Positions 34,210 through 42,612 of a stretch of DNA of 64,000 bases are shown one piece after another. Both the position numbers and the translations under genes were made by a program. The stretch is taken from NCBI RefSeq assembly GCF_014873145.1, contig NZ_JADBEK010000001.1, positions 7,998,001 to 8,062,000 of the forward strand, written 5' to 3'. Under the pieces are notes generated by a model, which was given only the letters and a program-made list of their open reading frames with translations, made no database searches and was not told where the DNA came from. How positions within the stretch are numbered: position 1 is the stretch's first letter; each line of letters starts with the position of its first letter. The DNA is from Nonomuraea angiospora (lineage in GTDB: Bacteria > Actinomycetota > Actinomycetes > Streptosporangiales > Streptosporangiaceae).

Positions 34210-34402
34210 GGTCGCTGCCCTCCGTCTCGGTCAGGTCGGCGCACAGCCGGTAAAGGCCCTGGTAGGGGTGGCGGCTGATGTGGGTGTGGAAGACCTCGAA
34301 GGCCCGCACGCGGGGAAGGTCACGAACGGTGAGCATGACCAGGACCGAACGGCCTGCCACGAGCTCGATCTCTTCGGCGGTGCCGTGGAAGCAGACCTTC
34401 AT
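34202..34402 (-). CDS. 66-residue AICE protein
   Basis: A small beta/alpha protein (VCFHGTAEEIELVAGRSVLV, then VRAFEVFHTHISRHPYQGLY). It overlaps the tra stop by one base (TGATG) and the zinc-ribbon gene downstream, so it is coupled to both. No family named. Confidence 0.7.
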   Translation of the reverse strand: MKVCFHGTAEEIELVAGRSVLVMLTVRDLPRVRAFEVFHTHISRHPYQGLYRLCADLTETEGSDHA

Positions 34403-35826
34403 CAGGCGTCCCCTCCGGCGGCAAAGGCGTCGGCCATCTGTCGGATGTCAGTGTCGGAGACGTAGGCGGCGCGGACGCGGATCGGGTCGGGGCTGGCCTC
34501 CAGCCGGACGTATCCGACGCCTGCACCCAGTTCGGGGACGGGTGAGATGTGGTCGGCCAGGGCACCCCGGTCTCGTGCGCCGTCGCCGAGGACCATGTCC
34601 ACCTGTTCCGACTCGTCCAGCCGGAGTGCGATCTTGTCGGGGAACAGGTTGCGGATGTTCATGACCTCTTTGCGCGGGTCTTGGAGGGCGGCCAGGACGC
34701 CCAGGCCCACCGCGCGGCCTTGTGTGGTGAGGGTGGCCAGGGCTGCGGAGATCCGGCGTCTCAGTTCTCTGTCGGACTGGTAGGCGGTCAGGAACGCCAC
34801 TTCGTCGACCACGATCAGGACGAAGGGGTCTTCCACGGTCGGGGTGTGGGAGCGCTGGACGCCGGCGAAGCGGGCCGCGCGCTCCTGCATGACGGTCACG
34901 GCCTGGTCGAGCAGGTCGGCACAGTCCTCGGGAGTGGCCGCGTACCGTTCGCCGAACAGGGCGCGTCCGTAGGACAGCTCCATCAGCTTGGGGTCCAGCG
35001 CCCAGATCTCGACCAGGCCCGCCCGGACGGCGGGGAGCAGGGCGCGGATCGTGGACCAGATGATCGAGCCCTTGCCCGCCCCGGTGGCGCCCGCGACCAG
35101 GACGTGAGTGCCGTGCACCTTGAGCAGCCACGGCCGCCCGTCCTCCTGCTTGCCGATCTCGACCGGCCCCGCGGTTGGCGTGCCAGGAACGGGGAGTGCC
35201 GGGATGCGTTCGGCCAGCGGGTCATGACGCGGGAAGGTCAGGGTGAGGCGACCGCCCCGAGACAGCGCCACCCGGCACGACGCGGAGCCGAATCCCTGGG
35301 CGAGGTGGTCGAGCCGATCGGACCAGTCCTTGACCGACTGCCCCTTGAGCATCTGAACGGTGATCAGGTCGGCCCACGCCGTGCAGGTGACCTTGCCGAG
35401 GCGTGGCAGGTAGTCGCGGCCCCAGAGATGCCTGCCGAGGCCGGAGACGATCATGACGGGTTGCCAGTGCCGCCGGTAGACCCAGACGAGCCGCCACCAG
35501 GCCAGCAGCCGCCGGCCGATCAGGCGGACGAAGATGTTCCAGTTGGTCAGGGCCCAAGCCGCCAGCCCTGCCGGAACCGGTGTGGTGAGCAGGATCGCGG
35601 TCTGCCAGCCGTACAGCAGCGTGAGGACGCCGGGGGCGAGCGTCGCGAGCATGGCGACGGGATGGCGCCACAGGAGCCGAACGAGACCGGCGAGGAGACG
35701 CCAGGCGAAGATGATCAGGGTCAGGATGGCGGGGGTCCGGATGACGGCCGGGCGGAAGACGACGGCCGTGTCGGGCGTGGTGGTGACGAGGTTGCGTGTC
35801 TCATCGCCAGGCAGCCGCTTGAACAT
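34402..35826 (-). CDS. FtsK/SpoIIIE-type conjugative translocase (TraB/TraSA-like)
   Basis: 474 residues. Two or three TM helices in residues 25-100, then a motor domain with Walker A VAGATGAGKGS (about 247-257) and Walker B VLIVVDEVAFL. In AICEs a single FtsK-like ATPase moves double-stranded DNA between mycelia, without a relaxase. It opens the coupled tra-66aa-zinc-rep-xis-int block. A stem-loop upstream separates it from the preceding small genes. Confidence 0.92.
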   Translation of the reverse strand: MFKRLPGDETRNLVTTTPDTAVVFRPAVIRTPAILTLIIFAWRLLAGLVRLLWRHPVAMLATLAPGVLTLLYGWQTAILLTTPVPAGLAAWALTNWNIFVRLIGRRLLAWWRLVWVYRRHWQPVMIVSGLGRHLWGRDYLPRLGKVTCTAWADLITVQMLKGQSVKDWSDRLDHLAQGFGSASCRVALSRGGRLTLTFPRHDPLAERIPALPVPGTPTAGPVEIGKQEDGRPWLLKVHGTHVLVAGATGAGKGSIIWSTIRALLPAVRAGLVEIWALDPKLMELSYGRALFGERYAATPEDCADLLDQAVTVMQERAARFAGVQRSHTPTVEDPFVLIVVDEVAFLTAYQSDRELRRRISAALATLTTQGRAVGLGVLAALQDPRKEVMNIRNLFPDKIALRLDESEQVDMVLGDGARDRGALADHISPVPELGAGVGYVRLEASPDPIRVRAAYVSDTDIRQMADAFAAGGDA

Positions 35827-35866
35827 ATGCTTGAAACCTCTCGTGAGTGAGATCAGGGAGAACCGA

Positions 35867-35900
35867 GGGGCCGCCGGAAGTTGCCGCTTCCAGCGGCCCC
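35867..35900. terminator. Stem-loop upstream of tra
   Basis: GGGGCCGC and GCGGCCCC arms enclose an inner, weaker hairpin (GGAAG/CTTCC), in the 84-bp gap between the 104-residue gene and tra. It may attenuate read-through into tra. Confidence 0.65.
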
Positions 35901-35910
35901 GCCTTGTCTG

Positions 35911-36225
35911 TCAGGCCGCCGTCTGCTCGGTGGCCTTGCCGGTGATCGACTGCTGGCCGTGCAGGCGCTCGCAGTCGGCCAGGTAGTGAGCGGCTGCGTT
36001 GTAGATCTCGCGAGCCAAGGTCAGGTCGGCGTCGGTGACCGGCCCGCCGCCCGTGGTGGAGACCGAGACGTCCGCCTCCGATGTGGTGAATGCCAGGTAC
36101 GGGCGGCGCTCGTCGATCACGCTGGAACGGACCCGCAGGTCGCTGGTGTGGAAGGAGACGTTCAGGCGCGGACTCTGCGGGTGAGCTATCGAGAGCGTGA
36201 CGTAGGTGTACGGGCCGAGGCTCAC
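35911..36225 (-). CDS. 104-residue AICE protein
   Basis: Beta-rich first half (YTYVTLSIAHPQSPRLNVSF) and a helical C-terminal half (DLTLAREIYNAAAHYLADCE). It overlaps the stop of the upstream gene by four bases. Family not recognised; occurs in the position of spread/accessory genes of pSAM2-like elements. Confidence 0.7.
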   Translation of the reverse strand: MSLGPYTYVTLSIAHPQSPRLNVSFHTSDLRVRSSVIDERRPYLAFTTSEADVSVSTTGGGPVTDADLTLAREIYNAAAHYLADCERLHGQQSITGKATEQTAA

Positions 36226-36632
36226 GCCGCCGCCTTCTTGCTGACCGGGGTCTGCTTGGTACGCGGCGGGCGCATCCCCGTCGCGCGGATGGAGTAGGCC
36301 AGTCGCCCGGTCTGGCCGACGTACGGCGTGACGGTCATCCCGACGAACTCCACGGGAGTGATCGGGAGACCGGCCGCAGCGGGCGGCGCGGTGGGCTCGG
36401 TCGCGGACAGGATCTTGACCGCTACCGTCTTCTGCGACGCCTTGACGGTCGGGTCGCCGTCCATGACCGGGACCTGCCAGACCAGTTCTCCGGTCGTCTT
36501 GTCCTTGGCGTAGACGGTCCTGCCGTTGGTCGAGGCGTCGAAGTCCTTGACCTGCTCGACCTGGCCCACGATGTAGCAGCCGTGCGGGAAGACCTGGTCG
36601 AAGCCGATCGGGATGGGGCCCTGGATTGCCAT
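36222..36632 (-). CDS. 136-residue AICE accessory protein
   Basis: Starts ATG with GAGAGGAA upstream and begins MAIQGPIPIGFDQVFPHGCY. Beta-rich, with a basic tail (PRTKQTPVSKKAAA). Two KorSA-like boxes lie 44-92 bp upstream, so this promoter is probably repressed by the GntR protein of the element. It leads a two-gene unit with the 104-residue gene. Resembles conserved AICE proteins of unknown function. Confidence 0.75.
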   Translation of the reverse strand: MAIQGPIPIGFDQVFPHGCYIVGQVEQVKDFDASTNGRTVYAKDKTTGELVWQVPVMDGDPTVKASQKTVAVKILSATEPTAPPAAAGLPITPVEFVGMTVTPYVGQTGRLAYSIRATGMRPPRTKQTPVSKKAAA

Positions 36633-36675
36633 GTGATTCCTCTCGTCAGCGGGAACAGCGCTTATTCGCTCGTCC

Positions 36676-36724
36676 ACTTGTCCGCATGAGTTGAGAGTAT
36701 GTCCGGCCACTCGTCCGCACAAGT
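36676..36724. promoter_or_regulatory. Two KorSA-like operators
   Basis: ACTTGTCCGCATGAGT (36676-36691) and ACTCGTCCGCACAAGT (36709-36724) are imperfect palindromes around a CCGC centre. Their starts are 33 bp apart, three helical turns. A near-identical box precedes the GntR gene at 38250-38265. Confidence 0.75.
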
Positions 36725-36751
36725 GGTTATGACGAAGGTGAGGGGTAAGAC

Positions 36752-36820
36752 TTAGCTAACCTTGAAGACACCCTCAAGCTCGTACAGGCTGCCGGGCAGC
36801 GCCAGACTCACGTCTCCCGT
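36752..36820 (-). pseudogene. 3' fragment of a second GntR/KorSA gene
   Basis: Reads DVSLALPGSLYELEGVFKVS then stop, matching the last 20 residues of the intact GntR protein downstream (MSLALPGNLHELEDVYKVG). Only the tail survives. Confidence 0.8.
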
Positions 36821-36868
36821 TGTCGCGTCCGCTCCGCGCTGATGCTGCCCAATGTCAGGATGTCGGGC

Positions 36869-37378
36869 ATGGATACCGCGGACATGACAGCTGCCGCCCA
36901 CGAGGTACATCGCCGATGGCGTGCCCGGGAGGCGCCTGACGGGGACTTCATCGTGTTCGCCGATGGTTCTCTGTCAGTGATGCGCCTCATGCGCTTCTCC
37001 CAACCAGGCCAACTCCACGGCCTACGGGCCGAGAAATGGCAGTGGGTGGAGCTCCTACGAGCCACCGCGTGGACAGCCAACGATTGGATAGACGTCGACT
37101 GTGTGCTCGCCTCGTGCACCTACGCCGATGGCCGCGCCTTGGCGGGAGAATCAGCTGCCCACGGCAGTATCGGCTGGGTCGCCCTAACACGAGACGATGA
37201 CGAAGGCACCTTGGAATGGATCGCGGTCTCCAGCGAGGCCAATCCGTTCGCCGAGGTCGCCTTAGATGCGACCACCGTGACGGCCACCAGTACCGCAGGG
37301 CGTGTCTGGGCCTTCCCCCGCAACACCCCTCAGCAGGTGAAGATCACTGAAGATCCGGCCGATCTCTCGTACCAGTAA
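36869..37378 (+). CDS. Hypothetical 169-residue protein within the AICE
   Basis: The only plus-strand gene in the body of the element apart from the XRE gene. Start at ATG 36869 is chosen because AGGA precedes it; ATG 36860 or TTG/CTG sites earlier are possible. The text is protein-like (DGDFIVFADGSLSVMRLMRF, GSIGWVALTRDDDEGTLEWI) and alpha/beta in pattern. It lies between a GntR tail fragment and the intact GntR gene, so it may be cargo brought in with a duplication. Function unknown. Confidence 0.6.
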   Translation: MDTADMTAAAHEVHRRWRAREAPDGDFIVFADGSLSVMRLMRFSQPGQLHGLRAEKWQWVELLRATAWTANDWIDVDCVLASCTYADGRALAGESAAHGSIGWVALTRDDDEGTLEWIAVSSEANPFAEVALDATTVTATSTAGRVWAFPRNTPQQVKITEDPADLSYQ

Positions 37379-37509
37379 ACACTGACCGTCGAGGATGATC
37401 CTCTGGCTCGCCGGCCCAGCGGATTACAAGGAGATTCAGGCCACCCGAAGTAGAGCATCCGGTTCGGCTCTCGGCCTACACGGGCAAAGCCGGAGTAGGA
37501 CGGCAAGGC

Positions 37510-38226
37510 TCACCCGACCTTGTAGACATCCTCAAGTTCGTGCAGGTTACCGGGCAGTGCCAGGCTCATGGCCAGCAGCACGGCTCCCGAGGGGTCGTGC
37601 ACGGACGCCAGCACGCCGAGCACCGGGTTGGACGAGCCGAGCAGTTTGGCTTCCTCCTTGGTGGGCTTACGGGCCGACAGCCGCTCCGTGATGTGATCGA
37701 ACCGCAGGTGCTTGACCGCCTGGAGATGCCGGCGGATGCCGTTGCGCAGCGGCTCGGGCTTGTCCAGGTCGGTGCCCACCGCGATCTCCAGTGGAATCCA
37801 CACGGTCTCCACCGCGGACGGGACCTCACCCTGCCGGGCCACTCGCCTACGCACGATCACCGGCGTCCGCTCGGCCACGCCGAGAAGCCGGGCCACGTGC
37901 CGAGGAGCCGCAACGCGCGCCACCTCCATCAGGCTGCCAGCGCTCTCGCCCTGCTCCGTCGTGCTCAGACTCGGCCGGACGCGCTCGGCCCCGCTGTCGG
38001 GACGGCCCTTCACGAACGAGCCGCGCCCATGCTCTCGCTCGATCCAGCCCTGCATGGCCAAGGTCTGGAGAGCCCGCACCACCGTGGTACGGCCCACGCC
38101 GAGTTCGCGCACCAACTGCGTCTCGGACGGCAGCATGTCGCCAGGGGCGTACTCGCCCGACTCGATCCGCTCCTGAATCGCCCGCATGACCTGGGCATAT
38201 TTCGGCGGGGCGAAGTCCATGCTCAT
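37510..38226 (-). CDS. GntR-family regulator (KorSA-like)
   Basis: 238 residues. N-terminal GntR winged helix: YAQVMRAIQERIESGEYAPG, LPSETQLVRELGVGRTTVVR. C-terminal UTRA (HutC-type) domain, about 90-235. In pSAM2 the KorSA repressor binds its own promoter and that of the replication activator gene. Here a matching box lies 24 bp upstream of its start and two more precede the 136-residue gene, supporting autoregulation and silencing of the element. Confidence 0.9.
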   Translation of the reverse strand: MSMDFAPPKYAQVMRAIQERIESGEYAPGDMLPSETQLVRELGVGRTTVVRALQTLAMQGWIEREHGRGSFVKGRPDSGAERVRPSLSTTEQGESAGSLMEVARVAAPRHVARLLGVAERTPVIVRRRVARQGEVPSAVETVWIPLEIAVGTDLDKPEPLRNGIRRHLQAVKHLRFDHITERLSARKPTKEEAKLLGSSNPVLGVLASVHDPSGAVLLAMSLALPGNLHELEDVYKVG

Positions 38227-38249
38227 CTTGGCCGTCCGTTCACTCTTGC

Positions 38250-38265
38250 GCTCGTCCGCACAAGT
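38250..38265. promoter_or_regulatory. KorSA-like autoregulatory operator
   Basis: GCTCGTCCGCACAAGT, 15 of 16 bases identical to the box at 36709-36724, just upstream of the GntR start codon. Confidence 0.75.
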
Positions 38266-38290
38266 ACAGTACTGGCTAAGACATGGCCTG

Positions 38291-38533
38291 TCAGGGCCCT
38301 TTCACGGCAGTCTTCCGTGACGTCTTGGCGGCCTGCTCCCACCGCTCGGTGCATTCCTGGCAGGAGGCCGAGCCGGTCGGGACGAAGGGCAGATGCCAAT
38401 TGCCGATCATCACCGGCTGGACTGACGCCCCGCACCACGCCGTCGTACCGTGCGTCCGTACCGCATGCTGCACCAGCACGGAGTCTCGCCGGACGCTCTC
38501 CACCCCGCACCCCCAGAAGGCCGTATCGCTCAT
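38291..38533 (-). CDS. 80-residue AICE protein with Cys residues
   Basis: Small protein with Cys9, Cys34 and a CxxC (SCQECTERWEQ) near residue 59, followed by a basic tail. Coupled by a four-base overlap to the gene upstream. Role unknown; belongs to a three-gene block of short zinc-motif proteins. Confidence 0.65.
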   Translation of the reverse strand: MSDTAFWGCGVESVRRDSVLVQHAVRTHGTTAWCGASVQPVMIGNWHLPFVPTGSASCQECTERWEQAAKTSRKTAVKGP

Positions 38534-38865
38534 GGCTCGACCTCACGCACGAAATCAGCCAGCGGCCCCTTGCCCGAATGCGCGGCCCGCAGGTCTGCAT
38601 ACTGCATGGAGATACGGTGAGCGGCCCGGACCGGATCAATCGCCGGATGCCAGGCATAGATGACGCGCCGACGCGTGGCATTCCATCCCGTTCGCCACCA
38701 GAAGTGCCGGCCATCGCACCACACCACCAGACCGACCCAGACCGATACGAGCGCGAGCCCGTAGCCGTCGTGAACGTCGGCGGCGATCCCTTTCCCCGCC
38801 GGCGCTTGCCGGAGAAGTTCGGCCGAATGGCGCGGATCAATCGTGATCAATGTCGGCGCGTTCAT
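38530..38865 (-). CDS. 111-residue AICE protein
   Basis: Begins MNAPTLITIDPRHSAELLRQ at an ATG overlapping the upstream stop (ATGA). Trp-rich middle (WVGLVVWCDGRHFWWRTGWN). Resembles short conserved proteins found in streptomycete plasmids and AICEs; no function assigned. Confidence 0.7.
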   Translation of the reverse strand: MNAPTLITIDPRHSAELLRQAPAGKGIAADVHDGYGLALVSVWVGLVVWCDGRHFWWRTGWNATRRRVIYAWHPAIDPVRAAHRISMQYADLRAAHSGKGPLADFVREVEP

Positions 38866-39287
38866 TCGGCCACCCGCTCGAACCGCACCATGCCCGCCGG
38901 GTCGAGGGAAGCGCGGAAGATCTCGCGGCCGGAGCGGTCGTCGGGGGCCGCACCGAAGTCGCAGACGCTGTGCACGATGCGCCCCCGCACGCAAGCACCG
39001 TCAGGCATGCCCCGCATCGCCGTGCGCAGCTCGTCCATGGAGGTGGCCTGGAACGGGCTCGACCCGCAAGGGCCCAGCTCGTCACCGTCGCCGATGCGGA
39101 CTTCCCACTCGAACAGCTCGCCCAGCACGCTGCCCTGCCCAGGGCCGTCGCAGTACAGGCAGTCTTCCTTTGCGGACGAGGCCATGCCCAACCTCGATGC
39201 CGCCACGTGACCGCGCCGAGTGACGATCTTCCATCCTCGGCCGTCGCATTCGGTACACCTGACCGGAGTTGTCATGCCCGACAGCAT
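38862..39287 (-). CDS. AICE protein with DnaJ-like zinc motif
   Basis: Up to 141 residues (MTTP at 39275 is a second start). Contains two CxxC-G-x-G type units, CTECDGRGW (11-19) and CLYCDGPGQ (43-51), like half of a DnaJ zinc domain, then a beta-rich region. Leads the three-gene block. Partner unknown. Confidence 0.7.
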   Translation of the reverse strand: MLSGMTTPVRCTECDGRGWKIVTRRGHVAASRLGMASSAKEDCLYCDGPGQGSVLGELFEWEVRIGDGDELGPCGSSPFQATSMDELRTAMRGMPDGACVRGRIVHSVCDFGAAPDDRSGREIFRASLDPAGMVRFERVAE

Positions 39288-39319
39288 GAGCAGCCAGACC
39301 GTTTATACATATCCCACGG

Positions 39320-39344
39320 CGTTATACCTCGAAGCCATATAACG
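39320..39344. promoter_or_regulatory. Inverted repeat before the XRE gene
   Basis: CGTTATA and TATAACG arms separated by 11 bp, in an AT-rich gap between divergent genes. A candidate operator for the XRE protein. Confidence 0.45.
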
Positions 39345-39393
39345 TCTGCGGCACATCAATACACCACCTGGAAGCCGATTTCCGGAGGTCCAC

Positions 39394-40375
39394 ATGCGCA
39401 GAAGCGCTTTCGACCCCATCGACATACCAGAATGGGTGTGGGATCGCGATGAAAGCCGCGAAATCCTCCAAAAGCGCGACATCACCGGGCTATTCCGGAT
39501 GGCCGCTAAATACGGCGGTCTCAGCCAGGTACGCATCGCGACAGCAACCGAGATCGCACAACCCCGCGTCAACAAGATCTTCAACGGGACAGCCGGCCCC
39601 ATCGAGGAACTGGCGGTATTCGAGCGCATCGCCACCGGACTCGGTCTGCCCGACCACGCCCGAATGCTTCTCGGCCTGGCCCCGCTCGACCTCGCCTCAC
39701 CAACAGGCGATCACGACGACGAGCACCAGGAGCAGACCAGCGAACTGGCTGCCCGCTTGGACGCCGCCGCAGCCATCGACCCCACCATGGTCATGATCCT
39801 CACGACGGACACCAACAACCTCCGCCTACAAGACCGCCGACTCGGCAGCATCGCCATCGCCGACAAGATGCGCGCCCAGATAGCCCAAATCGAATGCGCC
39901 CACCACCACGCCGTACGCCCCCACATCCGCGCCCAACTCGCCCACCTCCTCGCCGAGACCGCGTCACTGGCCGGATGGCAGGCCATCAACACTGTCGCCC
40001 TCAACGACGCGTGGAACCACTACGAACGCGCCAAGGCAGCCGCCCGCGAAGCTGACGACCCCGCTGTCCTCGCCTACGTCTCCGGCGAACAGGCATACGT
40101 ACTCATGGACTTGGGGCGACCCGCCGAAGCTGCCGAACTGCTCCAGTACATCCACGCAACCCACCTCGACCACGTCCCCGCCCGCCTCAGAACCTGGCTC
40201 GCAGCTGCCGAAGCAGAAGCCGCCGCCGTCCTGGGGGACGAGGGAGCTTGCCGTCGCGCTCTCGACCAGGCCGCCGCAGTGTTGCCGAAAGGCGACGGCG
40301 ACCCGGACATGCCGTACCTGTCGATCAACGTCCACCACTTCGCCCGCTGGAGAGGCAGTTGCCTTCTCCGCTTCG
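39394..40375 (+). pseudogene. XRE/TPR regulator, truncated at the C-terminus
   Basis: GGAGG precedes the ATG. N-terminal helix-turn-helix (SQVRIATATEIAQPRVNKIF) followed by TPR-like helices, as in conserved streptomycete regulators of about 400 residues. Family similarity ends near HHFARWRGSCLLRFG at codon 327. From there the frame stays open to 40749 but reads the complement of an MFS gene, giving a 451-residue chimeric product. The break is the right-hand limit of the AICE. Confidence 0.8.
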
Positions 40376-41343
40376 GCCTGCCGGGCGGGCACGTCCATCG
40401 ACGACAGGCAGGCACGCCCGAGCAGGAGGGCGATCGCCAGCGGGAGGGAGGGAGCAAGCGGCACTGCGGCCAGCATGACGTTGGCGGGCAGGTGGGTGAA
40501 GACCATCGTGGGCAGCAGCCCGATCCGGTTGGCCACCCGCGGCGCGGCCAGCAGCGAGGCGGTCTGGAGTATCCCGGCCACGGCGAAGGTGATCCCGATC
40601 GTGTGGGTGGTGGCCCCGAAGCGGACCGCGAGCCAGTAACCGACATAGGCCTGAATGACGAACCCGCCGGCGAGGCTGTCGGTCGCGAACAGGCCCGCCA
40701 GGCGGGCCACCGGGCCGCGGGAGTGGGCCAGCATGCGCGATTGCGGTAGTCCGGGTGCCGGAGCCGCTGCCGGAGCTTCGACGGTGGCGGGTATCCGAAG
40801 GGTGAGGAGCATTCCGGCGGCGGCTGTGCCGGCCAGGACGCCGCCGAGCAGCCCCCGGTGGGCGGGCAGGCTCCCGAGGAGCGCGCCGAGCGTCCCGGCG
40901 ATGGCGGCGATCGCGTTGTAGAGGCCGAATCCCCGCACGATCTGCTTCTGGGGGCGGCCGCTGCCGGCCAGCATGACCTGTTCCAGCGTGGTGAACGGCC
41001 CGGACTCGATGACCTCGACCGACATCGCTCCGCTGAAGGCGGCCACGGCCAGCAGCCACCAGGGCAGTCCGGTGGCGATGATCAGGCCGCACAGGAGCAG
41101 GGCGGCGTACAGGCCCGCGTAGGCACGGCGGCGGCCAAGGCGGTCGCCCCACCGGGCCAGGGCCAGACTGGTGAGAAAGCTACCGACCAGAATTGCCGCC
41201 AGCACCAGACCGACCTCGGTGGCCGACAGCCCATCGCTGCCCATGAGAGCGCCGAGCTGGACGGCGGCCACGCCGTACCCGAGACCGCGAAACGCCTGTG
41301 ACGTCAGCAGTACCCACACGGTGCGGTCGTGGGCGGCGCTCAT
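40376..41343 (-). pseudogene. MFS transporter, truncated at the C-terminus
   Basis: Starts normally (LTSQAFRGLGYGVAAVQLGA; motif A as ARWGDRLGRRRAYA). About 322 residues and nine or ten helices remain, ending at MDVPARQA, a point well before the usual end of this roughly 420-residue family. The frame then continues antisense into the XRE gene as far as 39964. The last two helices are lost. Confidence 0.85.
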
Positions 41344-41716
41344 ACCAGTGCGCTAGCCGACACGCTGGCTGGCGAGAGGAGGTACGGGAAGGTCCATGAT
41401 CCCGATCATGTACCGAAACCCGTCTTTGTGACGACTGGTTTATGACGTTGATTCCGGATGAGGTTCATCGCCTCTGAGGACCTGGGCGCCCTACCAAGAT
41501 CCCGGGTTCGGACGGCGGCGTGGCATCGGGCCGGTCGCCGTACGTCTGCCCCGCCGTACCGACCGAACGCGTCGGCCAGGTTGCCACGCCGCCGCACACC
41601 GGACACGGTCGGGGGCGATCGACGATCCAGGGTTCGTTCCTCACCTTGGCTCACCGCGTATCGGGGTTGATCATGGCGCTTGACCGGTGGACTGGCGGAT
41701 TGCAGGGTGACGAACT
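41344..41716. other. Gap without recognisable gene
   Basis: 373 bp between the truncated MFS start and a small gene. No frame on either strand has both protein-like content and a start. It presumably holds the MFS promoter and the promoter of the downstream 62-residue gene (AGGGTGACGAACT precedes its ATG). Confidence 0.6.
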
Positions 41717-41905
41717 ATGGGCAGGAGACGCTACGTCGCCAGAGGCGTTCCCGGCGGCTATCGGATCTGGGACAACAAGGCGCGCCGCTGGTGGGGCGAC
41801 CTCTACGAGTCGTGCCCTGACGACCTGCTCGACGAGCTGAACGGCGCGCGTGAACACGACAGAATCACGGCACTGCTCAAGCGTTATAGAGCTATGCGGC
41901 GGTAG
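41717..41905 (+). CDS. 62-residue conserved-looking small protein
   Basis: Basic, Trp-rich N-terminal half (GGYRIWDNKARRWWGDLYES) and a helical acidic-basic C-terminal half. An AGGG-type ribosome site precedes the ATG. Similar short proteins accompany AICE-like elements, but this one lies outside the clear limits of the remnant. Function unknown. Confidence 0.55.
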   Translation: MGRRRYVARGVPGGYRIWDNKARRWWGDLYESCPDDLLDELNGAREHDRITALLKRYRAMRR

Positions 41906-42089
41906 GCGGCGCTCCCGCGAACACCAGACCAAGCCCACAATCCGGCTCTCATGGGACGTGAAGTCTCTCGGTGAGTTGTAGCCATCGGTCGTGAACCGCG
42001 GCGAACGCGTACGAATGCCAGTGGAGATCGTTCAGGCGCCTATGCGTCAGAAGGTGCGTGCCCGTTGCGACACCGACAGCGACGCCACC

Positions 42090-42410
42090 TCACTGCGGAC
42101 GGGAGCGCAGGCGCCGGCTCACCACGACGATTAGCACTGTCTGGAGTACGAGCATCACCAATGCGAGCAGTCCCGAAGCGGCGGACATCTCCTCCTCCGA
42201 AAGGCCACCACAGTCAGTTATGTTGCCGCCCTCGTAAAGCACGACGCAGTCGCGCCCCAGGATGGCGGAAGTAACGAACCAGTTGGCCAGCAGAAGGGGA
42301 ACCGCACCTAGAACAAGGGCTGGGGTGATGCGCCGGCCCTTGCCACCTGCCGGGTCCATCTTCTTCAGCACAGGTTCGGGACACCTGTCCTTATCCGAAT
42401 CAGAACTCAC
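42090..42410 (-). CDS. Small two-TM membrane protein
   Basis: About 106 residues from the GTG at 42410, with TM helices near 37-55 and 83-100 and a loop with two Cys (RDCVVLYEGGNITDCGG) that is probably extracellular. A basic C-terminus (SRRLRSRPQ) follows. The frame extends further upstream but loses protein character. No family recognised. Confidence 0.55.
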   Translation of the reverse strand: MSSDSDKDRCPEPVLKKMDPAGGKGRRITPALVLGAVPLLLANWFVTSAILGRDCVVLYEGGNITDCGGLSEEEMSAASGLLALVMLVLQTVLIVVVSRRLRSRPQ

Positions 42411-42612
42411 GCCGAACACGTAAGCATAGGCAGCGATCGGGTGCCAGATCCGTGCCAGAACAGGCGGAGAGTCGCGGTCACTCACGGGCATTGGCGATCT
42501 GCCCCGATCCCGCCCGGAGCGACGGGCCGAGGACGCGCGGCGCAGGGCCGAGGCGCCGGCCGTGCAGTGCCGCGATCCGCGCCCGGCGCCCACTGCCTAC
42601 CAGCGCAGGTGA

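Larger units (their letters stand above)
30812..40376. mobile_element. Remnant pSAM2-type AICE
   Basis: The order int, xis, rep, small genes, FtsK-like tra, small genes, GntR (KorSA-like) and small zinc-motif genes is that of actinomycete integrative and conjugative elements that excise, replicate by rolling circle and transfer double-stranded DNA. The left end is the tRNA-Ser gene. No copy of the tRNA 3' end is seen to the right; the element stops at a junction near 40376. With xis frameshifted, it is probably immobile. Confidence 0.85.
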
